DNA from: Oleiphilus sp.
GTDB taxonomy: Bacteria; Pseudomonadota; Gammaproteobacteria; Pseudomonadales; Oleiphilaceae
Reading direction: 5' to 3'
Assembly (NCBI GenBank): GCA_006212045.1
Contig: PZPK01000022.1
Location: 1-64,000, forward strand
Length of the DNA: 64,000 nucleotides
Numbering within the stretch: position 1 is the first letter of the stretch; the number at the start of each line of letters is the position of its first letter. This document shows, piece by piece, positions 36,204-45,535 of the stretch. The notes under the pieces were generated by a model that was not told the DNA's origin, searched no databases, and saw only the letters and a program-made list of their open reading frames with translations. The position numbers and the translations under genes were made by a program.

Positions 36204-36424
36204 GGGAATTCATCCGACTGGTACACCAATTCTTCACTAAAAGGCGTGGCGAGATCGGATCTCTTGATACTAACCATCAGTGAAACTTCAGATATCTGGT
36301 CCTGATCAATGGCCCAGCTGACTAACTTGGGTAGGTCAGACTCGCTAAAGAAACGATCAAGGTAGCCCGGCAGTTGCTTTAAAACATCCTGCCGAGGCTG
36401 GGACAGTAGAGAATCAATCTGCAT
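36200..36424 (-). CDS. Small hypothetical protein next to iterons
   Basis: 74 residues, starting beside the direct-repeat block. No clear ribosome site. The sequence is protein-like (LPGYLDRFFSESDLPKLVSW). Its position could be that of a small plasmid-control gene, but no motif supports that. Confidence 0.35.
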   Translation of the reverse strand: MQIDSLLSQPRQDVLKQLPGYLDRFFSESDLPKLVSWAIDQDQISEVSLMVSIKRSDLATPFSEELVYQSDEFP

Positions 36425-36458
36425 TGCTGTTCAATAATTGAAAGTAAACGTTACTGCT

Positions 36459-36673
36459 GGTGCACCAAATCATCAGGGTGAGTGCACATACTTTTAGTCA
36501 ACACCAAAATCAGGCTATGTCGAATTTTCTGATGTCAACACCAAAACACAGACACGACAACTGTCAGAATATCAACACCAAAACACAGGCCCTTCCTTCT
36601 AGCAACTGGTCAAAACCAATACACAGAAAATCAGACGAGTTCAAACTGCTGATGGTCAACACCTCAGCCACGA
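36459..36673. repeat. Iteron-like direct repeats, about 37-bp period
   Basis: Four clear copies of TCAACACCAAAA(C/T)ACAG begin at 36498, 36535, 36572 and 36610 (the last is TCAAAACCAATACACAG), spaced 37, 37 and 38 bases. Diverged copies lie at 36459-36476 and 36656-36667. The conserved part is about 17 bp, and the rest of each period differs. The period is not a multiple of three, so this is not a repeat protein; conserved units shorter than the gaps and no cas genes argue against CRISPR. Iterons of a plasmid origin or a partition centromere are the best readings. Confidence 0.7.
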
Positions 36674-36890
36674 TGAGGCTATTACACCGGATAAACTGTG
36701 TCAAACATCCACCCCTTACCTAAGTACGCTGTGGATGGTGGATTGAAAGAGTGAAAGTGCGTGGCAGTGGCGCCAAGCGACGGTTGTGAACACGTTGCGC
36801 GATGGTGACAGCCCACTTAGTATGGCGCAAGCTCATAGCGGTAATCATGAGAAGCAGTAGAACAACAATTTCATTAAGGATGAATCAGAC

Positions 36891-38603
36891 ATGTTTAAGC
36901 TTAAACAATGGGTTATTTTGTGCTGTATCACGCTGAGTCAACTGTTTGCCGTCAATGTATACGCGGTGAAGACTGACACGATTATCAGTGGCTTCGCTAA
37001 ATGGAACGCGTCACGTGTTGAGAAGATTTTGCTCGAGAATGCGCTTCTGAAGATCAAAGACAACAGCTATGTCATCAAATACTTCCCGACAACCTCTGAT
37101 GTTGTCGGCATGCAGTACGACATTGGCGGGGCTGGCTTGGCGGGCCTTGTCACGATCGCAATTGAGAATGACCTGAAGCGGTTCGAGGCGGCAATTCATC
37201 AATGTATTACAATGAATATCAACGCCTGGAGCGAATCATCGGATCTGCTGGAATTGAGGAACAAGCCGAAAGCCCTTTATCAGAATCTGCGTAAGATCAT
37301 TACATTCAAGCATGCCGAGAGTGAAGACACGATGATTGATTTCATGGAAAGCGTGTGTCCTGGCCTTGCACCAGAGAGTTTTGGGGATTCTTCGGTGGCC
37401 ATCACGCTACCTGATGACAAGGTCTTCAAAGAATTGATCGCGCGCCAGATTGAAGTAGTTAAAGTGTTTGGCAATGCTGTGTTTGAAGATTTGCTGGAGC
37501 GATTAAAAAACTCAACGCCGGAAACCTTCTTTGCCAACCCTCAGGTCAAAGCGCTGATCAACAAATCAGAGCCGCTCGCAAAGGTGCTGTTTGGTGATGG
37601 GTTTAAGGCCTTGATTGCTGCCAACAAGGCCAAAGGAGCTACCGCTCTGCAACTTGAGGCATTTCTGAAAAGCAAAGCGGTAGGGGATTTTATCAAATCA
37701 CAACTGAAAGCTAAGGCAGAAGAGATGGCCAAAATAGCCCCTCAATATGGCGCGCTGCCCGAATCACTCGATCAGTTTATGGACCCCAACTATCTATACG
37801 GGGTTTACAAGAAGGTTAATCAAGCAATCAAGGCCTATAAAGCGTTTCGCCCTGACCCGGGCAGCGACAACGTACCCTACGTGGTCAGAGTCCATTCGCT
37901 GTTGACGCTCATAGATCGATACTCAGATATTGGTGAGCGCGATCATAAGGGATATAACTGGGTACGGAAGTATTCGATGTTTTTTGCCTCGATCGCGGAT
38001 GCTTCAAACTCCGTTAATGGTGCTGAAGCCGTGGCAGGGGTACTGGATGATTTTGTCGACGACCAGGGGGCCTACAGGGCCAAGCGAAGCAATGATGCGT
38101 ATGGTGTTTATCGCGCAACGAATCGAGCAGAGGACGAGCATGAGTTGCAGGATGGGTGTCTCGAGAAGCTATGCGACAATATGGTGTTTGTGAGCTCTTA
38201 TTTCGGGGTTGCCTTTTCGTACGAACGAACCACTAAACCGGAGAAGGGCGAGTACAGCAACGATTACCGCCCTTTTGGGCCGGTCGGTATAGAGCTCAAG
38301 CTGATGCAGTTCGATGAACTGGCGTATCTACCTGAAGGCAGCCTATTGGTGAACTATTCTCCGCTGGATATCGGCACCTACATCAATAATGAGCTGCAGG
38401 GAGACTCGTACGAGCCCAAACTGGATGACATCAAGAGTCCGAGTGTGTTTTTGTCGTATACCCTTAACCGTTACCCCGCAGCGTTCCTGATAGGCATGCA
38501 AGAGGATATCCCCTTGCCCGGGCCGAGGGGTGAGCAGATGAAGTTAATGAAATCGTGGTTTGTCTCACTCGCGTTTGATCTTCCGGTGTTCACCTTACAC
38601 TAG
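36891..38603 (+). CDS. Exported protein of unknown function
   Basis: 570 residues. Signal peptide KQWVILCCITLSQLFAVNVYA, then a long, mostly soluble chain with charged helices in the first 300 residues and a more beta-like C-terminal third ending FDLPVFTLH. No catalytic motif or repeat recognised. It begins 220 bases after the iteron block. Confidence 0.65.
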   Translation: MFKLKQWVILCCITLSQLFAVNVYAVKTDTIISGFAKWNASRVEKILLENALLKIKDNSYVIKYFPTTSDVVGMQYDIGGAGLAGLVTIAIENDLKRFEAAIHQCITMNINAWSESSDLLELRNKPKALYQNLRKIITFKHAESEDTMIDFMESVCPGLAPESFGDSSVAITLPDDKVFKELIARQIEVVKVFGNAVFEDLLERLKNSTPETFFANPQVKALINKSEPLAKVLFGDGFKALIAANKAKGATALQLEAFLKSKAVGDFIKSQLKAKAEEMAKIAPQYGALPESLDQFMDPNYLYGVYKKVNQAIKAYKAFRPDPGSDNVPYVVRVHSLLTLIDRYSDIGERDHKGYNWVRKYSMFFASIADASNSVNGAEAVAGVLDDFVDDQGAYRAKRSNDAYGVYRATNRAEDEHELQDGCLEKLCDNMVFVSSYFGVAFSYERTTKPEKGEYSNDYRPFGPVGIELKLMQFDELAYLPEGSLLVNYSPLDIGTYINNELQGDSYEPKLDDIKSPSVFLSYTLNRYPAAFLIGMQEDIPLPGPRGEQMKLMKSWFVSLAFDLPVFTLH

Positions 38604-38615
38604 TGCTCTGGTGAA

Positions 38616-38648
38616 CGGATGATGGTCTATCAACCGAATCATCATCCG
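38616..38648. terminator. Stem-loop after the exported protein gene
   Basis: Perfect 9-bp arms CGGATGATG/CATCATCCG, 13 bases after the stop. No T-tract. Confidence 0.45.
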
Positions 38649-38733
38649 ATAATCCTGCAGGGTATCCGATAAAAAAAGATACGTTCACTGCGTTTATCAT
38701 GGATGGTACAACGATTTAGAAGGTGGTGAACGT

Positions 38734-39000
38734 ATGTTGAACTTAGTGTGTAATTGGTCATGGGAGCAACCTGCCGAGGAAGGCCAATATTTGGCTTGCT
38801 ACGGCGATGTAGAGACGGCAGACAATCTGGAATTGATGGACCTGGTCTATCGAGAGCGTTCGGGTCAGACGATGCTGTTTTGCCTGAAAACTGAACAGTT
38901 TGTGGCGGACCTTTCGACATCAGTGAAATACGGCCGGCTGGTGTTTTCTAAATCGCGCTATGAGGCCTTAGTCAGCGCCTCAGATACGCAGAGCGCCTGA
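38734..39000 (+). CDS. Small hypothetical protein
   Basis: 88 residues with AGAAGGTGGTG before the ATG. Acidic, with two tryptophans near the start. No family recognised. Confidence 0.5.
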   Translation: MLNLVCNWSWEQPAEEGQYLACYGDVETADNLELMDLVYRERSGQTMLFCLKTEQFVADLSTSVKYGRLVFSKSRYEALVSASDTQSA

Positions 39001-39037
39001 TTCGATGTAATGGGCCCGCAGCACGCGGGCGCCTTGC

Positions 39038-39718
39038 TTATTCGCCTAACATTTTGCCCAATGTGGCCAGGTTATCCAGGTAATGGCGCATGGCCTGATC
39101 TTGCAGGAGCTCGGCAAATAATTCCGGTCTGGGTTCCTTTGTCCAACTGTCCCCACATCCAGCCGCCAATAATCCTCCGAATATTTTTGATTGGCGCATT
39201 TGTTCAATGATCTGTGGAATCTCGCGTGACACGATTTCGGTGTGATGCAATGCCGCGCGCTCCATGATGCGGAATCCCTGGGAGGTCGACTTACAGACCA
39301 CCGACGCTAAGCTGAGCTTCTTTTGCTGCTCGACCGGCGTGGGCTGCAGAAAGTCAATCTTGGCCAGTTCAGCAAGTCTGGTTTCGGTATTTAACCGTTG
39401 TAGCTCCTCAGTGTTGCGTGGGCTTTTCTTGCCCTGCTGCACCCAATCCATCAGCATAAAAGGGGTGGCTGCCATTCTCCAGCCCATACGGATGTCTTTG
39501 ATCGCGATGTCACGATAGACCTGCTTGGTTAAGTGATCGTCGATCGACTGATAGATGTTAATGCCAATACCGACAGTGGCAACACCGGCGGCTATCCACC
39601 CTACCCGTGTAACCCTACGCAGACCGCTCTGGCCACTGCGGTAGGTGTCGCCCAGCACAGCTACAATTGCGCCGACCAATGTGAGTAGATGCCCCAGAAT
39701 TGTCAGGAGTAGGTCCAT
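39038..39718 (-). CDS. Membrane-anchored hypothetical protein
   Basis: 226 residues with two spans near the N-terminus (about 2-22 and 38-60) and a mostly helical soluble domain. No family recognised. It lies just downstream of the HNH nuclease gene (27-base gap). Confidence 0.55.
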   Translation of the reverse strand: MDLLLTILGHLLTLVGAIVAVLGDTYRSGQSGLRRVTRVGWIAAGVATVGIGINIYQSIDDHLTKQVYRDIAIKDIRMGWRMAATPFMLMDWVQQGKKSPRNTEELQRLNTETRLAELAKIDFLQPTPVEQQKKLSLASVVCKSTSQGFRIMERAALHHTEIVSREIPQIIEQMRQSKIFGGLLAAGCGDSWTKEPRPELFAELLQDQAMRHYLDNLATLGKMLGE

Positions 39719-39745
39719 ACAATACCTCTTGTCGATCTTGTCGCA

Positions 39746-40498
39746 TTAGTGTGTGGGTGGTCGAATAAAGTACTCATAGATTTGAGCTTGTTTCGTGGGT
39801 TTGAACTGCTCGGGAGGATGCCCATGTTTGCGCACGTAAATTTCCCTGGAAATGGTTTTATATGGCTCTTCTAATGATGCCAACCAGCGTGTAAAGGGCT
39901 GGTCTGCTTTAGACCGATTACAGCCCACACAGCAATAAAGGGTATTGCTGTCTGCATCAATTCCGCCAAGACTGAGTGGATCCATATGGTCACGATGCAC
40001 ATAGGTCTTCAATGAGCGACCCGTCTCGGTATAGTCATATGCCTTTGGAATAGCCACTCCGCAGTACGGGCAAAAGTCGCGCCCATCCAGTAATTCACGC
40101 GCATGTTGGCGTTGGTGTTCGTCAAAGCAGCTGCGACAGTATTTGCCCCGGGGGTTTGCGTAACCATAGACGGTGACAAAGTGATCAATGCTTTTTTCGG
40201 TTTGGCACCCGGGACATTGTTTGGATGTGGCCTTCAGAGCAGGCGCTTGACGCTTCGGTTTTTCTGGCAAGCTTAATATGCGTTCTCCCTCCGGCGAAAT
40301 CACGTAACCATTGCCTTTGGCCGCAAGGGGTTGCCCGGGTAATCGTTTGTGAATCCACCCTCTATGTACCAATGACTGCAAGGTATTGGGCATGATAGAG
40401 CCGACATCGCTGAAGTAGCCTGCAATGAGTCGTTTGATCACGAGATTCTCGGCATGCATCAGAGCCAGAGCCTTTCGCTGTGCCGCAGATGGTTCCAT
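39746..40498 (-). CDS. HNH endonuclease with zinc ribbons
   Basis: 250 residues. The N-terminal 75 residues look like a winged-helix region. CPGC..CRSC and CPYC..CVGC give two zinc-binding knuckle pairs. HRDHMDPLSLGGIDADSN followed by CNRSKAD is a complete HNH/His-Me finger motif. Such enzymes nick or cut DNA; a homing, restriction or defence role is possible. No partner methylase is nearby. Confidence 0.8.
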   Translation of the reverse strand: MEPSAAQRKALALMHAENLVIKRLIAGYFSDVGSIMPNTLQSLVHRGWIHKRLPGQPLAAKGNGYVISPEGERILSLPEKPKRQAPALKATSKQCPGCQTEKSIDHFVTVYGYANPRGKYCRSCFDEHQRQHARELLDGRDFCPYCGVAIPKAYDYTETGRSLKTYVHRDHMDPLSLGGIDADSNTLYCCVGCNRSKADQPFTRWLASLEEPYKTISREIYVRKHGHPPEQFKPTKQAQIYEYFIRPPTH

Positions 40499-40591
40499 CC
40501 TTTTATCCCTGAATTCTTTTTTGCGGCAGTATACGCGCTGCCGGCTTAGCGGATCAAACGAGACTCCAAATCATGGATGCTAACCGCTCGC

Positions 40592-40618
40592 ATAATATGC
40601 AAAATATAAATGCATAGT
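40592..40618 (+). promoter_or_regulatory. Facing pair of operator-like words
   Basis: ATAATATGCAAAA followed by ATGCATAGT in the opposite sense, six bases apart, about 40 bases ahead of the gene at 40658. This is the only place where the two half-words face each other so closely. Confidence 0.45.
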
Positions 40619-40657
40619 GTAAGATGCGGATTCAATCTAACCGCTATTGGAGAGAAC

Positions 40658-41308
40658 ATGGATTTCGAGAAGCTTAAGGGCCTTCAAAGTTTGGGCCTGT
40701 CTGACCTGCAAATTGAACCCAGCGATGAAGTATTTATCTGTATGCTGGGAGAAGACGTCGCCTTGGAGAGCACTCTGGTGGCAAAGATCGCCAATGTGAT
40801 GGTCGAGGCCGGCAGTAAGAATAAAGTTTTTGAATTGACGCGCCTGGTGGCGAAGGGATGCAGTGAGCTGGATCTGGGTGAGATCGACCAGACCGCCTTG
40901 ACCTATTCTAAGTCACGGCTGCTTGCCACCTTCGACATGCCAATGGCTCCAGGCACGGGCAACAAAATGGCGCCGTTGGTGCTGCGTGCTCGCATCAGCG
41001 AAAAGGGCATTCCCTATGACTTTATTCTGTTTGCGAGTCGTACTGAAACGGATATCGTGTTTGCGGCCTATATGCGCCTGGACTACCCGGCGGCCGATAC
41101 GCATCAAAAGTTGATGCCGGTGACCTTATTTCGCGTGAACCGGGAGAAACTGGAGAAGTCGCCACCTGATGCGATTGATCTGTACCCGTTGTGGCGCCTG
41201 GTCAATCACAGTCCGGAAATTGCAGCCAGTGTGCGAGCAACGACCCTGGCATTCTATATCGAAGGGATGGCGAAGCTCGATTCATCTGAGCAGCGCGTCG
41301 CCAGTTAG
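40658..41308 (+). CDS. Hypothetical protein
   Basis: 216 residues from ATG 40658 (TTGGAGAG upstream). Mixed alpha/beta, soluble. No family recognised. Its transcript probably stops at the bidirectional terminator directly downstream. Confidence 0.55.
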   Translation: MDFEKLKGLQSLGLSDLQIEPSDEVFICMLGEDVALESTLVAKIANVMVEAGSKNKVFELTRLVAKGCSELDLGEIDQTALTYSKSRLLATFDMPMAPGTGNKMAPLVLRARISEKGIPYDFILFASRTETDIVFAAYMRLDYPAADTHQKLMPVTLFRVNREKLEKSPPDAIDLYPLWRLVNHSPEIAASVRATTLAFYIEGMAKLDSSEQRVAS

Positions 41309-41309
41309 C

Positions 41310-41345
41310 AAAGAAGATCAGAGCTCATCGAGCTCTGATTTCTTT
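41310..41345. terminator. Bidirectional terminator
   Basis: AAAGAA and ATCAGAGCT pair with AGCTCTGAT and TTCTTT across a short loop, between the convergent genes ending at 41308 and 41325; it overlaps the end of the latter. Confidence 0.75.
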
Positions 41346-41792
41346 GTAAATATCTTCCATCGCAGTCTGGCGAATGTCCTGGTGCGCAATTGACGCCGGG
41401 ACATAGCCTACCCACTCTGAAAGCTTTTCTTGATCCCGGTAGACATCGACCGGAATTGCGTAACGTTGAAGAACAGACTCGCCATCATAGATGACATGCT
41501 GATTCCCAAAGTACGCGCGCAGATTGAGATCGGACGCGTTGCCGCGGTAATCCGTCTCGGTATCAAAAAACAAATACCAGGACCTACTCAAATCCGCTAT
41601 ATCGAGCATCTGGTTGTACACAAACTCGATAGCGCGAAATACCTGCGGATTTCCATGTTGAATGGTAATCGTTGGGTATTCGCCCCGGAAGTAACGTAGG
41701 AATTCCGGGTGATACTGCTCCGCCAATCGCTGGATTGCGATGGCATACGCCTTTTCAGACGCAAAATGAATGATGCCATTGATATCAATCAT
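41325..41792 (-). CDS. Hypothetical protein with two-hairpin leader
   Basis: 155 residues from ATG 41792, which has a GGAGGT site; the frame is open to 41867. Aromatic-rich, soluble. No family recognised. It is preceded by a copy of the two-hairpin leader RNA (41824-41860) and by a promoter-like region with a GTGCTA box. Confidence 0.6.
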   Translation of the reverse strand: MIDINGIIHFASEKAYAIAIQRLAEQYHPEFLRYFRGEYPTITIQHGNPQVFRAIEFVYNQMLDIADLSRSWYLFFDTETDYRGNASDLNLRAYFGNQHVIYDGESVLQRYAIPVDVYRDQEKLSEWVGYVPASIAHQDIRQTAMEDIYKEIRAR

Positions 41793-41823
41793 GACAGACC
41801 TCCAAAATCTTACGATTTGTGAT

Positions 41824-41860
41824 GAGAAATTCCGAAAGGAATTGAACACGGATGCGTTCT
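41824..41860 (-). ncRNA. Two-hairpin leader RNA, copy 1
   Basis: On the minus strand: GAACGC-ATCC-GTGTTC, then AATTCC-TTTC-GGAATT, then TCTC, ending about 31 bases before the ATG at 41792. Same layout as five other leaders in the window. Confidence 0.65.
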
Positions 41861-41984
41861 CTGACAAGAACGGATCTGATCACAGCTGAGGTCTGTAAGG
41901 CACCCAGAATTGGGCATACTGCAATGAGCTTGCCTTGCCAATGTAGCACCTAATACGCACTTTGACCAGTACTATTGCAGAGTG

Positions 41985-44900
41985 CTAAGGGCTAGAGAGA
42001 TTAATCTCAAACGCGCTGGTCATTTCAAGCTGGTGCACATCTGCATGGACTTTCAAGGTCTCTTTACTGGCGAAGGCATTCGGGTATACCGCGCACGCCT
42101 CGCCTGCATCACAGAGCATTTGATCATTATCCAGATCTGAGCTGGCCATTAAGAAATACTCGCCCGGGGGCACCTGGTCGATCGCAAAGTGGTACCTGCC
42201 GGAATCGAAGCGCGCAGGGCTTTGGCGTACCACCACATTGAGCTCGGGGTCGATCAGCATGACACGCATGGCACCGGTGTTGTTCTGCAGGGCGGGCGGA
42301 ATCACCTGCAGCGTGACCGGCAAGCTGATCTGCTCACTGTCGGTGTGAATGACCAACTCGGACTCGTAGTCTCCAGCATCGAGGGCGGCGCGATCGACAT
42401 GGATCAGATAACGCCCCTGGCCGTTCGAACGCACATGCTGGGTGTCTATGGACAGCCATGGTGCAGGACTTGTCACGGTCAGTTGACCCAGCTGCCCTCC
42501 CCCCTGGTTGCGTGCTGTCACGCTGAGTGTGCGCCGTTCAGCGCCAAAGTTGAGGCGCCCCGGTGATACCGCGAGAGCCGGTGGTAGATCCGAGGCACCC
42601 TGTGCCTGACGCACCGCTCTTTCGGCTTGGATCAGGCCGTGGCCGTAATACGGATCATGCCCGCTTTCACCTAAATCCTGACTCAAGGCGCCCAGGCTTA
42701 GCCAGGCATCGAACTGATCGGGTTGCATGCTGGGGTGGATGGCTTTCATCAGCGCTAGCACGCCGCTGACATGGGGCGCCGCCATCGACGTGCCCTCATA
42801 GTGGCGATAGACGCTTAGGCTGGACGGGGTATCCCAGAGGGTACTGAGCACGCCATCGGGGTAGCCATCTGCATCGGTATCGGTTTGGGTGTCGCCCCCT
42901 GGAGCGGCCACATCGAGATGCGCACCAAAACTGGAATACGCGGTGTGCACAGCGTCAGGTCCCACCGCACCCACGCTGATGACATGTTCATACCCTGCCG
43001 GATAGTACGTCTGTTCAGTACCGGAGTTTCCCGCGGCGGCAACAACCAGAATCCCTTTCTCAGCCAGTTGATTGATGACATCCTGTGTCGAGGCGGAGTA
43101 CTGGGTCCCGCCAAGCGAGAGATTGATGATATCTGCCGGTCGCGAAGGCAAGGTGCCGGAGTCGTTGGGTAAGCCTCCTGCATAGAGCAAGGCCTGAGCG
43201 ATATCGTAGTCGGTGCCTGACCCGAATAGGCCAAGGACCCGTAAGTGCATTAATTGTGTCTCCCAGCTGGTACCGGCCACCCCGATCTGGTTGTCGGTAT
43301 TCGCCGCGATGGTGCCGGCCACATGGGTTCCGTGGTAGGAGTCAGGCAGCAAGCCAAGCCCGTCACCCGGATCAAAGGGGTCAGGATCCAGCCCGTCGCC
43401 ATCAAGCGACATAAAGGGGTCGGAAATAAAGTCGTAGCCGATGATATCACTGGCGGCGAAATCTTCATGGTCTGAACGAATCCCAGTATCAATCACGGCC
43501 ACGGTGACATCCGATGAGCCCGTTGTGATCTCCCAGGCGTCGGGTAAGCCAAGCATGCTGTAATGCCATTGCAGGGGGTACAGCGGGTCGTTAGGAATGC
43601 GCAGTGGATATCGTCGGTAGTTGGGTTCGGCATAGCGTATGTCGGGACGTGACTGCAGCGTGCTAAGCGCGTAGAGGGTGTTGTATTTGCTGGCATGCTC
43701 GCCGGACAGTGCATGAAAGTAGCGCTGTTTGGGATGGCTGGGGGGTTGCCACTGATTCAGGCGTACGCGCTGAAGATGGGGCTGTTTGTGGGGGACGGAT
43801 GTCAGTCCTGCAGGCAAGGGTGTGGACGCCATCAGACCCGCCCCCGGCGCATAGCGCACCAGGATCTCATCGGGGACAAACTCCTGCTCAAGCGTGTAAA
43901 GCGATGCCTGCAGGGGCGTAAAGTCGGCGATCGTTAAGGTATAGTTGCTTGCCCCTTGATTAAGACAGACTTCCAGCAGGTACTCGCCCGATTGCGCGAC
44001 AGTGAGGCTTTCGACAGCACCCAAACTGAGTGCGCGTTGCACATCACCGCTGGCGCGCTGAGGGTCGCAGTTGGACAATTGGCAACTGGTATCGGTGCAG
44101 GAGGCAGGGAATAGGTAGAGATCCAGGTCATGCTGGGGGCCCATCGCGCTGTGTGTGCGTATAACCTGGTCTTTGCGCAAGTCGACGCGATACACATCAC
44201 TCAAATCGCCTTGTTGGAAACTGGCGCCGGCAGCGCCCAGACCTGCCTCGTTGAGATAGCCCCCCAGTGTGACCGGATTACGTAGCAGCTGTGCCTGCTC
44301 AAAGTGATTGTTTTTCGCCCCTGTGGACGACTGGTTAGTGGTGAGATCCACCTGACTGCCTGATTGAATCCGTATCTCACCGGACACCGAATAGCGCTGC
44401 GCGTTGGCATCGTTTGTCAGGATGATGAATACGTCCGTGACCGTAAAATCGCCATCCTCATCGGTTAGACGATATTGGAACTGGTCGGTGCCGCGTATAC
44501 CTGCGCTGACCTGGTAGCGAATTCGGTCATCTCGCGGGTCTAGCGGGTCTACGCCCGTATCGACCGACACCTGCCCTAATTGTGCGGGTGTTTCGATCGC
44601 TAGCGCGGACAAGATCGCGCCGGGAACGTCAAACCGGTCATTGTCGAGCACCGCCAACAGCACATCGGCAGGTGGGCGCAGTACGCGGGCATCCGAGCTT
44701 GCGACCGGCCGCGGCTGAGGATCTTCTACGCGCAGCGTGATCGACGCGTCACTGCGCTGTCCGGACTCTCCGATCAGGGTGTACTGCACCCGATCCGCGC
44801 CAGCAAACCCGGGGCTGGGTTCGTAGTTAAATGTGCTCTGGGCATCGATTACGTCGCCCACCTCCACCTGGCCGGCGAACGTGCCATAGCGCGGGGCGCT

Positions 44901-45410
44901 GAGGGCGTGTAGCCGGGTACCCTCGGGCAGTGTGTCATTCAGAAACGGTTGCACGGAGGCGACTGTGTCCGGGCGGACGAGGGTGAGTTGATCATCCTTT
45001 GCCCGCAGCGGCTGGGCCGCAGTGTCACGTTGCAGGTAGATGTTGGCTTGACCCACGCGCTGTTCACCGGCAAACACTGCATAGCGGAACTGATCCTGAT
45101 GCCAGTCAGAGGCCGTGATCTGGTAGCGAAGGCTGGGCGGTTGCCCGGGCTCGATGCGCGCCTTTCCTGCCGTCGGTGATGTGATCAGCTCGATACGCAC
45201 CGAGGCCAGACTGCCAAGCTCATCATTCTCCAACGGAAACAGGGTGACCGCACTGTGCCCCGGTGCAATCAATACATGATCGTCGATCAGCTCCCGGCTC
45301 TGTTGTGCGCTCTTGACCTGTGGATCGCTCGGGCTTGACCCGCCGCTACCGCAACCAGTGCTTGACACGACAAATGCAAAAAATAAATAAAAAGGTACTT
45401 TCATGCGCAT
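41985..45410 (-). CDS. Subtilisin-like (S8) lipoprotein protease
   Basis: About 1141 residues from ATG 45410 (TTG 45419 and ATG 45404 possible; no clear ribosome site). A lipoprotein signal ends SSTGC. Three or four Ig/cadherin-like repeats (..DDQLTLVRPD.., ..SSDARVLRPP..) are followed by a PPC-like domain (GDLSDVYRVDL) and a short pro-domain (DEILVRYAPGAG). The catalytic domain has AVIDTG (Asp, about residue 640), HGTHVAG (His, about 695) and GTSMAAPHVSG (Ser, about 875). A beta-rich tail follows. Anchored at the cell envelope; likely a surface or exported protease. Higher GC than the 1-20 kb part. Confidence 0.9.
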   Translation of the reverse strand: MRMKVPFYLFFAFVVSSTGCGSGGSSPSDPQVKSAQQSRELIDDHVLIAPGHSAVTLFPLENDELGSLASVRIELITSPTAGKARIEPGQPPSLRYQITASDWHQDQFRYAVFAGEQRVGQANIYLQRDTAAQPLRAKDDQLTLVRPDTVASVQPFLNDTLPEGTRLHALSAPRYGTFAGQVEVGDVIDAQSTFNYEPSPGFAGADRVQYTLIGESGQRSDASITLRVEDPQPRPVASSDARVLRPPADVLLAVLDNDRFDVPGAILSALAIETPAQLGQVSVDTGVDPLDPRDDRIRYQVSAGIRGTDQFQYRLTDEDGDFTVTDVFIILTNDANAQRYSVSGEIRIQSGSQVDLTTNQSSTGAKNNHFEQAQLLRNPVTLGGYLNEAGLGAAGASFQQGDLSDVYRVDLRKDQVIRTHSAMGPQHDLDLYLFPASCTDTSCQLSNCDPQRASGDVQRALSLGAVESLTVAQSGEYLLEVCLNQGASNYTLTIADFTPLQASLYTLEQEFVPDEILVRYAPGAGLMASTPLPAGLTSVPHKQPHLQRVRLNQWQPPSHPKQRYFHALSGEHASKYNTLYALSTLQSRPDIRYAEPNYRRYPLRIPNDPLYPLQWHYSMLGLPDAWEITTGSSDVTVAVIDTGIRSDHEDFAASDIIGYDFISDPFMSLDGDGLDPDPFDPGDGLGLLPDSYHGTHVAGTIAANTDNQIGVAGTSWETQLMHLRVLGLFGSGTDYDIAQALLYAGGLPNDSGTLPSRPADIINLSLGGTQYSASTQDVINQLAEKGILVVAAAGNSGTEQTYYPAGYEHVISVGAVGPDAVHTAYSSFGAHLDVAAPGGDTQTDTDADGYPDGVLSTLWDTPSSLSVYRHYEGTSMAAPHVSGVLALMKAIHPSMQPDQFDAWLSLGALSQDLGESGHDPYYGHGLIQAERAVRQAQGASDLPPALAVSPGRLNFGAERRTLSVTARNQGGGQLGQLTVTSPAPWLSIDTQHVRSNGQGRYLIHVDRAALDAGDYESELVIHTDSEQISLPVTLQVIPPALQNNTGAMRVMLIDPELNVVVRQSPARFDSGRYHFAIDQVPPGEYFLMASSDLDNDQMLCDAGEACAVYPNAFASKETLKVHADVHQLEMTSAFEINLSSP

Positions 45411-45420
45411 ACTATGCAAA
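45411..45420 (+). promoter_or_regulatory. ACTATGCAAA operator-like word
   Basis: Exact ACTATGCAAA directly abutting the start codon region of the minus-strand subtilase gene. A repressor bound here would block its translation start or promoter. Confidence 0.5.
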
Positions 45421-45535
45421 TAGATAATGGAATATGTTTAAAGGTTTCGAAGGTAATTGCAAGGACCGCGTGCAAGAAAATACTTTTTAGAAGCTTCGAT
45501 ACACTGGATCAGACGTCAACCAAGGGGAGATGACG

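Noticed and set aside
36459-36673. CRISPR array
   Set aside because: Conserved units of about 17 bp are shorter than the intervening DNA and drift strongly; no cas genes.
36460-36723. 87-codon ORF across the iterons
   Set aside because: The 37-bp repeats shift phase, so the protein is not repeated; low complexity and no ribosome site.
45440-45535. LexA box upstream of recA
   Set aside because: No CTGT-N8-ACAG pattern could be found by eye.
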